A DNA stretch of 64,000 nucleotides from Saccharum officinarum (Eukaryota > Streptophyta > Magnoliopsida > Poales > Poaceae), in the NCBI GenBank assembly GCA_020631735.1, contig CM036159.1, positions 21,367,511 through 21,431,510 on the forward strand, written 5' to 3'. The translations under genes were made by a program, and so were the position numbers. Shown in pieces: positions 44,691 to 57,500 of this stretch (within the stretch, counting starts at the first letter, position 1; each line of letters opens with the position of its first letter). The notes beneath the pieces are model-generated. The model was not told the origin of the DNA, made no database searches, and was given only the letters and a program-made list of their open reading frames with translations.

Positions 44691-47600
44691 TTAGGCAGAC
44701 ACACCACCACGGCGGCACTCGTTCAGCATGTCAAGGTAGAACTGGCACTTGCTGATCTCGCTGCCATAGTTGTTGAGACACTGCATCAAGCGATAAGTCC
44801 AGTGAGGACACATAATCAGATCAGTATACATAATGCAGAACAGAGCCAACAGTGTAAAACGATGATACCCTTGCTATTTAATCTTGATAAGCAGGCTCAG
44901 TAAAAGAAAAAAAAAAACAGGCACCACTCGCCACTGACAGTCACTAAGCAATGTCACAATCACATTAGACCAAACATCGGCTAAAAGTAATGACACCTAA
45001 CAGTAACAAAAATATTTAACTAAATAACTGAACATGTTTCAGATAAGGGTCATAGGTTTTCACGATGGTAGAAGGAACATAAAACAACAACATAGCCTTT
45101 TGTCCCAAGCAAGTTGGGGTAGGCACGATGGTAGAAGGAACATAAAACAAAATTTGAATGACAACATGCAGCTCTTCAACAACTAAATAAGTCATCATAA
45201 TCTTTACTACCACATCACAGAAGTGAGTAACCAAATGTTTGATGCACCAAACTGAGGAAACATTAAGCAGCATAAGGTGGCAAGTGAACATACATCTTGG
45301 AAGGCCTTAGAATGGATGCCGCAAGCATCAGTGTTCATCGCTGGAGCAGCAGGGGCAGCAGCAGCAGCCTCTGAGACAACAGTCTCATGCTGAATGGTCC
45401 GGGGACCCATTACAGCATCAACAGCCCTGTGTGCCATGGCACTACCAGTACCAAATGCCATACCTAAAATAAAGTGTTTGTTCAAATTAATTCAAGGATT
45501 ACAATAATGTTTATATCTGAAGCTATTCTGAAAAGAACAAGCTTTGAATACCTACCTTGAGCAATGGTGGACCCGATTCCTCCAAGAATGGAGCCACCAC
45601 CATCCCGAACAGGAGCTGGAGGAGGAGCCTGGCGCGCTGCCAAAAAGAAAAAAGTCAGATGATGCATTATGAACAGATATAAAACAAATTCTAATTCCAA
45701 CATGAACACAATGAACAGTATCCTAATATAAACAGAAACGTAATTAATTCTAATTGCAAAGCAAGAAATAATTATGCTTGTACCACAAAAGTTAATATGT
45801 CAGCATTAGGAACAGAAATGGAACAAATTATAGTTCCAATAAAAACACAATGAACTGTAATTCCTATATAAACTGAAACGCAATTAACTCTGATTCCAAT
45901 GCAATCAACAATTTTTAATATAAACTTATGGTAGATTTATGTCATGACCATTTGTTATAGTAACAAACTGAACTTTCAACAATTGAACAAATACAGTTAT
46001 ACAAAAACATAACTAAAGTTACATACTTGTACCACAAATTCACAACATAATACTGCAGAGTCAAAAGACACATGTGGACCATGGGAATGTCAGTTCCAAA
46101 GATATTTCTCGTCTATGTGAATCACTTGAGTACCTGGCTGTGGGTTCCTCACTGGAGCAGCACGTGGAGCCGGGCGTGGGGCGGACCTTCCTGCCAATAC
46201 AATGGGAAAAAAATAAGCATAAAGAATACAAAAACAAAGCTGCATGGTTTATCGTAAACACAATTTAACTCGACAGTCAGCAGATAATAATGGCAGACAG
46301 ATACAACATAGGCTAACAAAACCATGATACTATAGAGCTGGCACAACCACAACCTCCACCTCCACTAGCAACATAATAATGATGATGAAAATAGCAGCAA
46401 CTGTAGGAATCAATCTAAGAAGGGATGAACAAAGACAAGATCCCTTCCCTCAAATGATCCCATTTGTTATGTGCCCCTGTCTGAACCAAATGCAAACATA
46501 CTAATCAAAGCAACTGGTTATTCGAGAGGCACATCATATGTTACCAAAATAGTCCAGTTAGAAAGCGAGATCAGAGTCCTACAAATGAGATCACAGTCCT
46601 ACAACAAATACATTCAGAAAGCTTTGCTCCCTGAATCCTTGATACTAATCAACTACATAAGCAATCTTACGAGTGTTTTGCATTACATGCCTACCATTCA
46701 ATAAACCTCATAAGCAGAGAACGACCAAAAAGAAAGGAAAGATGATAACACTACAACGTAAGGTTTTTCAAAGAACACATCCAACAAGTGCTTGATGCGT
46801 TGCTCTGATCAACCAAGGTGACTTTGCCACGTATCTCTATGTGCCTCCTAACTAAACCAAGATAGTATATACAACTATGATGGCTACTCAAAAAGGCATA
46901 TGGTATAGTCCCAAAAAAACAACTGAAACAACATTGCATTGAGAATGATGAATCAAACAGTGATTATGTAGATAAATGTCTAGGGCTGCTTGGGGGGCAC
47001 TTCTTGGTAAGACAGATGAGGTGCCCCCTCAAAAGGCCATGCAACACTCATAACATTCAATCCACTACCGGGGCAGACCCAGTGCCAGAGGCTCCCACAC
47101 GAGTGGGGTCTGGGGAAGGGAATAACCGAAGCAAAGTCTTACCCCCGCAGAAATTCTGCAGAGAGACGGACTCGGCGAGCTAACACTCACCAACTGCACC
47201 AGGCCTGCCCTTCAACATTCAATCCACTACCCAGGTAAATAATTCTCCAGAAAATACCAAACAGCTCATAAGAAAACACATTGTATATGTAAATCTATTC
47301 GAAATCCGAACGAGAAAGGATCAATGGAAATAACCCTTCCCTCGTGGGGATTCAGATTTGCTCTATGCCCCTGTCTGAACCGCCTGCGAATTGAGAGTAT
47401 CTGCAATCGGTTATTCAAGAAGCAATCGGTTCTCTGCCGATTAGTAACACCCGCCCATTTCTTACAATTATCTAAACAGGCGGAGATCCAGCCCATTGAA
47501 CGCAAGAAACAGATCCGGCTATTTCTGCAACTAAACATGGCAATCATGCGCAAATCGCAATCCTAACCCCACAAGCCCAATATAATTTGCACATACTAAC

Positions 47601-47731
47601 ACAAACGAGCAACAACATCATACCGACCGAATCAATCCGTGACCCGTCACCGCAAGGAACAACCGAATCGAAATTAAATGAAACCCTAGGAGGCGCCAGA
47701 GGGGACGGTTACCTGAGCTGCGGCGAGGCAT
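44691..47731 (-). CDS. CHCH-domain (twin CX9C) mitochondrial protein, CHCHD2/CHCHD10-like
   Basis: Five exons on the minus strand: 47731-47713, 46190-46134, 45636-45556, 45463-45294 and 44780-44691, all with GT-AG borders and continuous frame, giving 138 residues. The N terminus is Arg/Pro/Ala-rich (MPRRSSGRSAPRP), then comes a Gly-rich hydrophobic segment (GGGSILGGIGSTIAQGMAFG) with GxxxG spacing. The C terminus holds a CHCH fold: C-GIHSKAFQD-C and C-QFYLDMLNE-C, two CX9C motifs whose cysteines form disulfides after Mia40/Erv1-driven import into the intermembrane space. The plant relatives are small nuclear-encoded mitochondrial proteins. The first motif spans the exon 4/5 junction. Function beyond the family level is not known from sequence. 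Confidence 0.92.
45086..45125 (+). repeat. Au-SINE-like 3' end fragment in intron 4 of the CHCH gene
   Basis: acaacaacatagccttttgt followed by cccaagcaagttggggtagg matches the well-known 3' end of grass Au SINEs. It is flanked by two copies of cacgatggtagaaggaacat (about 45059 and 45125), each followed by aaaacaa, so the fragment lies within or next to a small duplication. Confidence 0.6.
47070..47213 (-). mobile_element. tRNA-derived SINE in intron 1 of the CHCH gene, 18-bp duplication
   Basis: The sequence aacattcaatccactacc occurs immediately left (47052-47069) and right (47214-47231), a perfect 18-bp duplication. Read on the minus strand the 144-bp element starts gaagggcaggcctggtgcag, with an A-box-like tggtgcagttgg and a B-box-like segment near gccgagtccgtctc, and ends cactgggtctgcccc. 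This is a widespread grass SINE type. No long A-tail is present. Confidence 0.85.
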
Positions 47732-47844
47732 GGCGGCGGCGGCGGCGGTGGCGAAACCCTAGCGTGACGGCTCGGGGCGAGGTGGGGAACGAATGAACAG
47801 AGAGGACACAAACGGGCAAGGAGATTACGGAAGGGCCTGGGCAC

Positions 47845-47866
47845 TGGGCTAGGGTTCGGTTTTATA
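47845..47866 (-). promoter_or_regulatory. Promoter of the CHCH gene: TATA box with telo-box and site II motif
   Basis: On the minus strand tataaaac (47866-47859) is followed by aaccctag (telo box) and agccca (site II type, tgggct on the plus strand), about 115-135 bases upstream of the ATG. Telo boxes with site II elements are typical of plant nuclear genes for mitochondrial and ribosomal proteins. Two further aaaccctag motifs lie near the start codon (about 47680 and 47754, plus strand). Confidence 0.6.
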
Positions 47867-48087
47867 GGCGGAGAGGGCACTTCCCAGTTTCTTCACTTCT
47901 TGTGACGCGCTGGGGCTGTCTTGCGAGACAAGAAGATCTGATATGTGGGCTCGCGCGATTGTGCACGTGGGGCACAATAATATGGGTCCATATGTCAGTT
48001 GCCGGTGGCGATTGGGTGCCATTTCGACGTGGATGAGTATATGCTTGGAACAATCCGGATCCCACCAGACCAGACCATTGAGATTGA

Positions 48088-48375
48088 GGGTGTGTTTAGC
48101 TCCCGGTTTCATAAAAAAAAATAGGTTTTAACACGTTATTTTGCAGAATGAAACTAAACATCATATAAAATTTTTGGCAAAAAGACATTCATTCTTCATT
48201 TTAGATTTTGGTCTCAAGAGGCAAAAAAAAAGCTAAAAAACCCTCGCCCATCTCATGAAAAATTTAGCATTTTGGATAGAATTAAATACACCCATGAAAA
48301 TTTTGACATTTTGCATTTTATCATTCCAAAATAGCTGGTATTTTACATTTTGCATTTCATGGAACTAAACGCAGC
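48088..48375. repeat. MITE, gtgtttagctcc / ggaactaaacgcag termini
   Basis: Inverted ends ggtgtgtttagctcc and ggaactaaacgcagcc about 290 bp apart, with ttttgcattt-rich interior. First of three adjacent MITEs in the interval between the divergent CHCH and CABIN1-like genes. Confidence 0.65.
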
Positions 48376-48393
48376 CTGACCTAAGCCATCAAA

Positions 48394-48634
48394 GGCTGTG
48401 TTTAGATGGTGGTGTAAAGTTTTTGGAAGCACAATAACTCTTTCGTTTTTATTTGGTAATTAATATTTAATCATGGACTAATTAGGTTTGAAAGATTCGT
48501 CTCGTGATTTATAATCAAACTATGTAATTAGTTATTTTTTACTTATATTTAATGTTCCATACATACATCCAAAGATTCGATGTAACGGAGAATCTTGTAA
48601 AATTTTTGGAACTCTAAAGCAACTAAACAAGGCC
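48394..48634. repeat. MITE, ggctgtgtttag / ctaaacaaggcc termini
   Basis: Imperfect inverted ends; interior carries the family core tggactaattaggttt, gattcgtctcg, and a tccatacat block. Second of three adjacent MITEs. Confidence 0.65.
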
Positions 48635-48687
48635 AAAATATTAGGCCTCGTTGCCTGGGCCCTGGGCCAAGCAAGTTTTCCGTCTTT

Positions 48688-48962
48688 GGCCTTGTTTAGT
48701 TGCCGACTCGGGGGTGGCCGATTCGGCACAGTGCCACCTCCGAGTACTGTAGCATTTTTTGTTTTTTATGCAAAAATTTGTTTAAAAATTGATTAATTAG
48801 ACTCAAAATATTCGTCTCGCAAAGTACAACAAAATTGTACAATTAGTTTTTGATTTCATCTATATTTAGTACTCCATGCATTTACCGGCATTTTGATGTG
48901 ATGGTGAATCTTCTTTTTGCATAGTAAAATTTGGGGGGAGAATTTGGGAACTAAACAAGGCC
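48688..48962. repeat. MITE, ggccttgtttagtt / aactaaacaaggcc termini
   Basis: Perfect 14-bp inverted ends; interior has ctgtagcatttttt, attagactcaaaatattcgt, actccatgcattt. Third of three adjacent MITEs, ending about 270 bp before the CABIN1-like start codon. Confidence 0.8.
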
Positions 48963-49229
48963 TTCGAAGCAAACAAAAAGCCCTATAAGCGTTATCGAGT
49001 CGTGTCATACCGGGTTAGGGTCCGGCACGTGCTTCTAAATAGGACCCATTGGCTACGGGATGGAGCATGTTGCGACCCGACAACCGGATTAGCTTCCACA
49101 ACACAAAACCCCCGGTGGCAATTCCGTAATTATTTGGGAGAAACAGTTTTCCGGCGGCGACCACTCCCCGCTGCTGGAGCCCTCGTCGCCGGCGATCCTC
49201 CCGCGGCTCCGTCCGCTGCGCCGCCGACC

Positions 49230-51467
49230 ATGGTGAGCCACACATTCACACTCCGTCCCCACACACCTCCTGCTCCCTGTTCGAATTTGTCGCTGCTTTT
49301 CGTCTTACCCCTTTCTCTCTCGCGCGCTCGCTCGCAGTTCTCCATCGCGGCCATCAACGAGAGCGACTCCGGCGGCCAATGGGAGCCGCTCGCGCCCACC
49401 AAAGAAGCTCAGGTAGGTATCCTCCTCCTCCCTTCTCTCTTATCGCTCCGAACTTGCCATCGCCCGAAAATTTTAGTGGTTTGTTTCTTCAGCTTCTGGA
49501 TGGGGATAAGTTAGGGCTTCTGATTTGTGGAAAGCAATGTGTTGGGTCAATCGTGTTTCATCTGACGGAACTGTTTCGTTATTGCCCTGTCAAGCCACCG
49601 TTGAGAGATCATGAGCTGTGCAGTACAATCGTCCTGTTATTGGTGTACTGCTGGATAAAATCCAGAAAATCGCAACACTAAAATCCACATTTAAGCTGGC
49701 ATGGCAGTTCCATGTGCATTGTTTGCCACTCTACCTGCTGACTTTCAATGCCGCTCATCTATCAGTACTGCATGTTGGAGCAACACTGGTGATTTTGGAT
49801 ATTGAAGTGTATAGTTCTTAGTTCTTACTAATCTATCAGTACTGCAGTTTTGGTAGACTTAGTCACGTAGGTCGGCGCAGAGGTGGTAGGTCTTTAAGAT
49901 TTAAGATGCTATTCTTTATGATGAGTTCTATTGTGAGTGAAATGCAGATAAACGTATGGTAGTGTGGTGTTAGGATTTGTTTTCATAAAAATTCTCGCTG
50001 CACGCTTAGGTCTGTTTTGCAAGGTATATGTCAGTATAAAAGGTGATGCCGTCAGAGATATCCATGCAGAAAAAGTAAATTAGTGGTTGTGACGAAGAAC
50101 TTTGACCTGGGAAGGTCTAAGAAGTTTGAGCAGGATATGACACTGCACACAAACACAGTGTCCACGGCCAATTTCTTATCAGGGGCGGATGTAGAGATTT
50201 TGAATGAGCCAACTATGAATGTAGGAGCCTTGTGTTAGACGTTTATACCAAGTGCTACTTTTCTCTATGTGGAAGGAGATACATGTGTGGAAAGACTGTT
50301 TTGTGCAAGCCTCGAGTGTCGCACAGACTATCACAGATAAGAGGGGTATCTGAAGGATATATCATGTGCTTGCATTGAACAAAACAGTTCTGATTGGGAA
50401 CCTCAGATCTCTTAGGAACATGTATTCTGATCTGACTAAAATTGTGCTTGCAGTGCACAAAACAGTTCTTGTTGGGAACCTGAGATCTCTTTGGAACAAA
50501 TGTATTCCGACCTGACTTAAATTGTGCTTGCAGTGGACAAAACAGTTCTTGTTGGAAACCTCAGATCTCTTAGGAACAAATGTGCTCAGATCTGACTAAA
50601 ATTGTGCTTGTAGTGAACAAAAAACTCTTGTTGGGAACATCAGATCTCTTATGAACAAATGTACTCCTAATTTCTATGTTCATAAATCTTAACTTCTGTA
50701 AAATCAATTGATCTCATGTGACTATTGATATTTTAGGGGGGATTATTGGTGGAAAATAGGAACTCATAGTTTAATTAGGTGAGGAGTTGTCTGGTTAACA
50801 AAAATTACCTTTTCTAGTGTTTTCTGGGGATTGGAATCTGAACTTGTGGTCTTTGATTTCCAAAACATGATGCACTCTGCCCTTGATTTTGTTAGTGCTT
50901 TTGAAGAACGGAGCACTTCAATTTTCTTTGAATGCGGGCTGGGCGGGGTAGGGGTATACCCATAGCAGCACCTAACCACAGCAGCAATAATGTTGAGCAC
51001 CTTTCTGTAGCTTTTGTCTATATCAATTATTGGGAGTACCTATCACATGAGAAGAGAATCCATGTATATATTGTTGTTGTTGAGTGATTTTTTTTGACCT
51101 ATCAGTTCTTTTTTCATGAATTTGCTGGGTGATGTATTGATCTGTTGGGTGCAAGTTATTAATGGTTATTTCTAGATAAGTATAGGTTGATATAAGAAAA
51201 TGCTGAATAGCGAGTAACATCTGACTTGTATATTATGACAATTCTTTTCTTGTGGCAAGAGTGAATTCAGTGTCAAACACTCTAAATACTTGTTTCAATG
51301 TCATTGTGTTACTGAGATTTCCTTTTGACGCTGTCAGGAATTTGCGCTCTCTCAGAAGTACCATGAGGGACTCCTCAAGTTGCAACAAAAAGACTATGCA
51401 AAAGCTCGTGAACTTCTCGAGGATGTTTTGAAGGACCCACTAATATCAAACATTCAGGCAATGCCAC

Positions 51468-51551
<84 letters not shown>

Positions 51552-54500
51552 TTCTTATCAAATCCATAACAGCAATTAGTTTACTCAACAGGTTGATAAC
51601 ATTGGCAGTGATCAGCATTTGCTGCAGCTAAGGTGTTCTTCTCTCATACCTTTTTTATTCATGGTAAAGATGTATCTAGTTGGTTGTTGGTTTAAATGCT
51701 GGGCATAGTACTGAAGTAACATACAAAACGGAAGACCATCCACGAAACAATTTAATTGCATAAAACTCTGGTGCCTCTAAATTTTATGGTATGGGATATT
51801 CTAGCCTTCTTGCTATAAGTGACTTCGGAAGATCAATTTTGCCTTGTAAGTGATCATAATTTGAATATCTATGTCCTAGGTGCACAAACTTAATACAAAT
51901 GCAAAATAAGGCAATGTTGTAGTATTATACAAGAAAGAAACTGCTCATTTTGTGCCTATTTCCTCGTGAATTTCTGATGATTTTGTTATGATATTTTTAG
52001 GGTATTTTTCCTCTTTTTTTTGTTTGAAAAGATATCCCTTTTCCTTGTAGTTATTGACCTATGGTTCTATATATGTCATAACGGCATCATAAGCTTACTG
52101 TGCCTGTAATAATATGCTTTCATTCTATTGTCCAAATACATATAATTACTCACTTGGCTGGTGTCGGCTATTGAGTAACTTCTACTGATAAAATGCTGAC
52201 ACACTTTTTTCAACTGCACAGGTTTTTGACATTGAAAAACCTTGCATCGGTTTTCCTTCAACAAGGTCTGGAGTTCTATGATAATGCTCTTCATTGTTAC
52301 CTACAAGCTGTAGAGCTTGATTCAAATGATTCAGTTGTCTGGAATCATCTGGGAACGCTTTCTTGTTCAATGGGTTTGCTGAGCGTATCAAGATGGGCAT
52401 TTGAGCAAGGGCTTGTATGCAGCCCAAACAACTGTATGATACTCTTTTTTACTCATTATTATAGATTTATAGTTGAAATTCAGATCATCTATCACACTTG
52501 TGATACCTATTTTGGTTTCTTATACAATTATTACTCATGCCTTCTATAGGGAACTGCATGGAGAAATTATTGGAGGTGCTTATAGCAATAAGTGATGAAG
52601 TTGCATGCCTTTCTGTAGCAAATTTAATACTTAAGAGTTGGCCATCACATCATCGTGCTTTACATGTGAAGAAGACCATTGAATGTGCTGAACCGGTACC
52701 TTTTGCACCTCGGGGTATTGACATACTTGAACCCAAGCATGCAAAACTCATGTTTTCCAATAAAAGAAAATCTGTAGATGATGAAATCTGTCAAGAAATA
52801 GGGACAAAGAAGAGTAAACAGAGTGCTACATTACAATTGAATGAAGCAAAATGGTTGGCCCTTTTAGACTGTATCCTAAGCTTCATAAGTGCAAACAACG
52901 AGAAGGCTGGTGAATATAATTGCGCAAATACTGTTGATAGGTGTTCAGTCAGTGAGAGTAGTGACAAGGGGCTTGCTTATAACATGATTGATGTTGTCAT
53001 ATCTACAGATACAATCAAAAGTGTGGAATCTGCTGGTAGAAATGGAAATGATTCACACCATGACGGTGAGATTCTGCCATTTCATGATTGCAAAACTCTT
53101 GTTAAAGAGAAAGATGTTAATTCTGATAGGGAACATCCTCATGAAAGACGGAGCACACGCCTTGAGAGGCTGCGAAGTCGCAAATCTGGAAAAGATGAAA
53201 GTGGATCTGATGGTAAAGATATATCACATGCTATGACCCAGTTTCTTGAATCATTTATTCTAAAAGGACCAAGTCCTGTAGAAAAGGCTGATTTTTCTGG
53301 AAATGACGATGCTTCAAATCCTGATACTCTCAACTATACATCCGATGAGGAGGCAAATGATTTTAAGCAATTTCTGTGCAAGATATCCAAAAATTTTGGC
53401 CCTCATCACATTGGTTGTATGTTACTTGAGGAGATGTCTCATCTCAAAGTGCCATTCCAAGATTATTTTGTCAAGTTCATTGAACTGGACAAACTTACTA
53501 GAGGCTGGGCTGAAGACAGATCTGCACTGTGCAATTTATTTCTAGCTGAACTGTACTATGATCGGGCTTTGTGTTCTGGAAGCCCATCAACATCTTCTGA
53601 GCTGTCTGATTCATCTTACCATCTTTGTAAGATCATTGAATCAGTAGCTCTGGAACTGCCATTCAACACATCTGCTGGAGAAATACATTCCACCAACTTG
53701 GATATGGGAAGTAGTAGGGCAGGTGAATCTTCAAGTGATGTAAATGAGAGAAGTCATGAAAATTCTGACAAATCTGGTCACGTTGATATGCTTAGTGATC
53801 AAAAGTCCAAACATGATTCTTCTTCAAACATGAATTGTGCATTCTGGATTCGCTTCTTCTGGCTGAGTGGTTGCCTGTCCCTTTCATCAGACTGCAAAGA
53901 GAAAGCTTATAAGGAGTTCAATATTGCCCTGTCAATACTAAAAAATAGCAACGAAACCAAAAGCTATGGAGAGGTCATTCTTCTACCTCACACCAAGCTT
54001 GTAAAATCACTGACAACTGATAGGATTCTTCGTGAAATTAACTTGATCAGGCTTGAATCACTCCTTTGGAATAATGACGAGAATATCAACAAAATAACTC
54101 ATACAGAGTTCATGCAATTGCTACCTCCACTTTTGCTTTCCACCAAAGATGCCTATGTTGGATATGCATGTGGTCCACAAAGAGAAAGCGAGAATGTTAT
54201 TTCACTTGAGTTGTCTGCCTTGGATGTCTTAATATCTGCATGTGAAAAAGCAAAACCAATGAACATCCAGGTATATCTTGACTCCCATCGAAGAAAAATT
54301 CAAGTTCTAACTGTGGCTGCTGGCATGGTTGGATCTGTTACACCCCTGAAAGCGAAAGGTTCAAGCGATGTGGACTTTGTGGAAGCAATGAACAGGAACC
54401 GGCTAGAAAATGTTGTGGAAGCAGTCAAAGATGTGTCTCGAAATTCCAGTAAAGCAAAAGATATAATTGATCAATGTGATAATTCTGTGAGTTGTATATT

Positions 54501-57500
54501 CCCTTTTTCTCAGATCCTCCTTCATCGCCCTCTTAACTCTTTTTATTCTTGGCACAATAGGTATCGAGTATCACTATTGTGTCAATTCATGAAGTATATC
54601 GGTATCAGTGTGCCCCATGCAAAAATATATTATATATGAGTATAGAATGGGATTGAAACTTCTTTTTTGCGGTTGATTAGTATTTTCCGTGGATGTGACA
54701 AAGTCAGACTCTAAAACTTTGGCACATTTAGCAACTTTTGTATCTTTGACCACTCATATATTTATGAACATCTAGATTGGCCTTGGTAAAAAAGAGTTCT
54801 TTTAGAATCTATTCTTAGTTTATAATCTTTAGTGTTTGTAAAAATATTACGGTAAATAGTAGTGGTTGAACGAACCTGTGATATGGATTGGCTAGCTAAC
54901 TGAACGATAACAAAGAGGTGAGGCGAATTCACCCTCTCAAGGAGGCTCTGAACTGCCGATTAAGTGGTTTACGATAATTCTTTCCTTGCCTTCATTTAAA
55001 ACTCCGTGCTCTTTATAATGCACTGAACAAACTGGAAACAGAAACAAGAGTCCAAACCAAATGACTAACAAACTAAGGAAGGCAATGGATAACTTGGATT
55101 GGATCAGGCCATGGCTTCTGCTGTCATGTCTGGTGCCATGTGCACCTGCTTCTCCTTGTGTGTATATGCCTTCCCCACAAAAGCATCCACCACAACCTGT
55201 ATCTTGGAGACCATGCAAATTAAGCAAAAGGAAACTGTCTTACGTTTTTTACTGGATGGAGTAGATTGCTGATGGGGTAAAAACACAAAGATCTATACAC
55301 TTGCTTATTCCATGTAATTGGTTAAACTGCATTGTCTTGTAGAAAAGATCGAACCAACATAATCAGTATCCAGGAAATCCTTTTTTATGTTTTTTGAGTA
55401 ATTTCTATTCTCCATGTCTCTGCTCGTACTTTCATCTTGTGAGAATTGCTCCATGACATTGCCATGTTCTAATTTAAGGCATTACCTGAAATTCTATATA
55501 TTGCTATGCCACCTGTTTTCTTCACTGTATCAGTTTCTCTAATACTGTTACCAGTCATAGATTGATTTACATAATTACATATCTTCAGGATGGGCAAGAT
55601 GGCTGGAGCTCACTAGTTTCTATCGTTGGTGATATTCAATCATTGCTCCTGACAATCATGTGTGCTGCTGTCAAGATAATCCTATCGAGAAAACTCTCAT
55701 GCTCTGGAACCTCCTATCAGGTTGACCAGTTGGAAAGTTCCTGTCTCATAGATGCAGCAATTGCATTTTGCAAGCTCCAGCACCTTGATCCTACAATATC
55801 CATCAAAACTCAGGTATGTTCCAATGCCACCTTCATATTGGGCAAAGTTACAGAGCTCTTTTTTTTTTCTCAAACATGCAGGAGAGCTATGCATCTTTAT
55901 ATTATAGAGAGAAAAAGGGAAAACATCCCATACAAAGCAACCTTTACCTCACCTAGGAGATAAGAGAAGGTTGCAGCAAAGCATAAAATTAATCACCTAA
56001 TATACATGTAAATAACGACCCAACCTTAGTAAAACACTCGTAAAATTAGACTTTGTACTGCAATATTTGTTTGTTGCCTTAAGATAGCACTCTCAAATAA
56101 TAATCCAGTGATATCACTCTTGTACAACAAATTTTGTATCATGAGGCTAATTACGGGTTGAAGATTACATGGTTTGAATCTTAAAATTTCTGCTCCTTAT
56201 ATAAAGAAATGGAGGGAGTATTGCTTTTCCTATTGAACATTCAATCATTCATTCACCAATGCAGGTTGACCTAATCGTCGCAGTCCATGATTTGCTTGCT
56301 GAGTATGGGCTCTGTTGTGCTGGAAGGGACGGTGAAGGGGAGGAAGGGACATTCCTCAAGTTCGCAATCAAACATCTCATGGCTCTAGATGTGAAACTAA
56401 AATCTCAACTTAGTATGTTTTTCTTACCGAACTCTTGTTGGAGAATTTTTTCTTACCAAAATGTGTCATGATAGACATGTTTTATGTTTCCTTGCCAATT
56501 ATAGCATTTGTTGGGTTTTTTTCTGTCTTGTTTAGATTCAAATGGGATGGAAGAAGATGCAGTTCCAAAAGACATCAGAGAAGAAGACAGTATGGCCGAT
56601 GAACCATCTGTTAGTGACAGTAAGCAGAACTCTGATGATGAGGAAGAATCAGGTAAAACTGGATTTGCACAGACCATTTTAATAATATACAGCTGTTTTG
56701 TATTTATCTTGTGGTGAAAATAATGTATAACTTGAGATAATACTGTCTTGCTATATCTCTTATGAATTATCATATTGTTAATTCTTGGTTTTGCAGTGAA
56801 AGCACAGCAATGAACTCTATAGCGTTTAATTTGTATCTACTCTGATAAATGCCCTGTTCATGCAGAATTGGATGAGATACAGTCAAGTCTTGATAGTGCC
56901 TTGGACCAGGCTTTTTTCTGCCTGTATGGTTTGAAGATCAACCCGGATTCTTGCAGTGAAGATGATCTTGCAGTACATAAAAATACAAGCCGTGGTGATT
57001 ATCAAACCAAAGAACAGTGTGCTGATGTGTTTCAATATGTTCTGCCATATGCAAAAGCTCTATCTGTGAGTAATTTCTAATAACTACCTTTCTGTTTCCT
57101 ACTTTCAGTAGCTATTGACTCCAAGCATCAAATATAGTGTCTAATGCCTTGTCCATTCTTAATTTGTGTTTTAGAAAACTGGCTTGGTTAAATTACGGAG
57201 AGTGCTGCGGGCTATACGTAAACACTTTCCGCAGCCACCCTATGACTTATTTGTCAACAACCCTATTGATAATTTCTTGGATGGACCTGATTCATGTGAA
57301 AAAATACTCTCTGAAATTTGTGAAAGCAATGAATCTAGGGAAGCTATCCTGAATGTACTGTTCCCAGGTGAAAGGGGCTACGAAGCATTCAAAAAGCTCT
57401 GCACTGTCAGGTTGGCTTGTGTGTTACACCTAGAATCCCTTCTCTATGATTTGACACAAAACTATTGGTATGTATACCTAACTACATGTTCCATTGTTTG

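Noticed and set aside
51380..51631. Frame with a long Tyr-Ile repeat
   Set aside because: It is exon 3 running into the TA microsatellite of the following intron.
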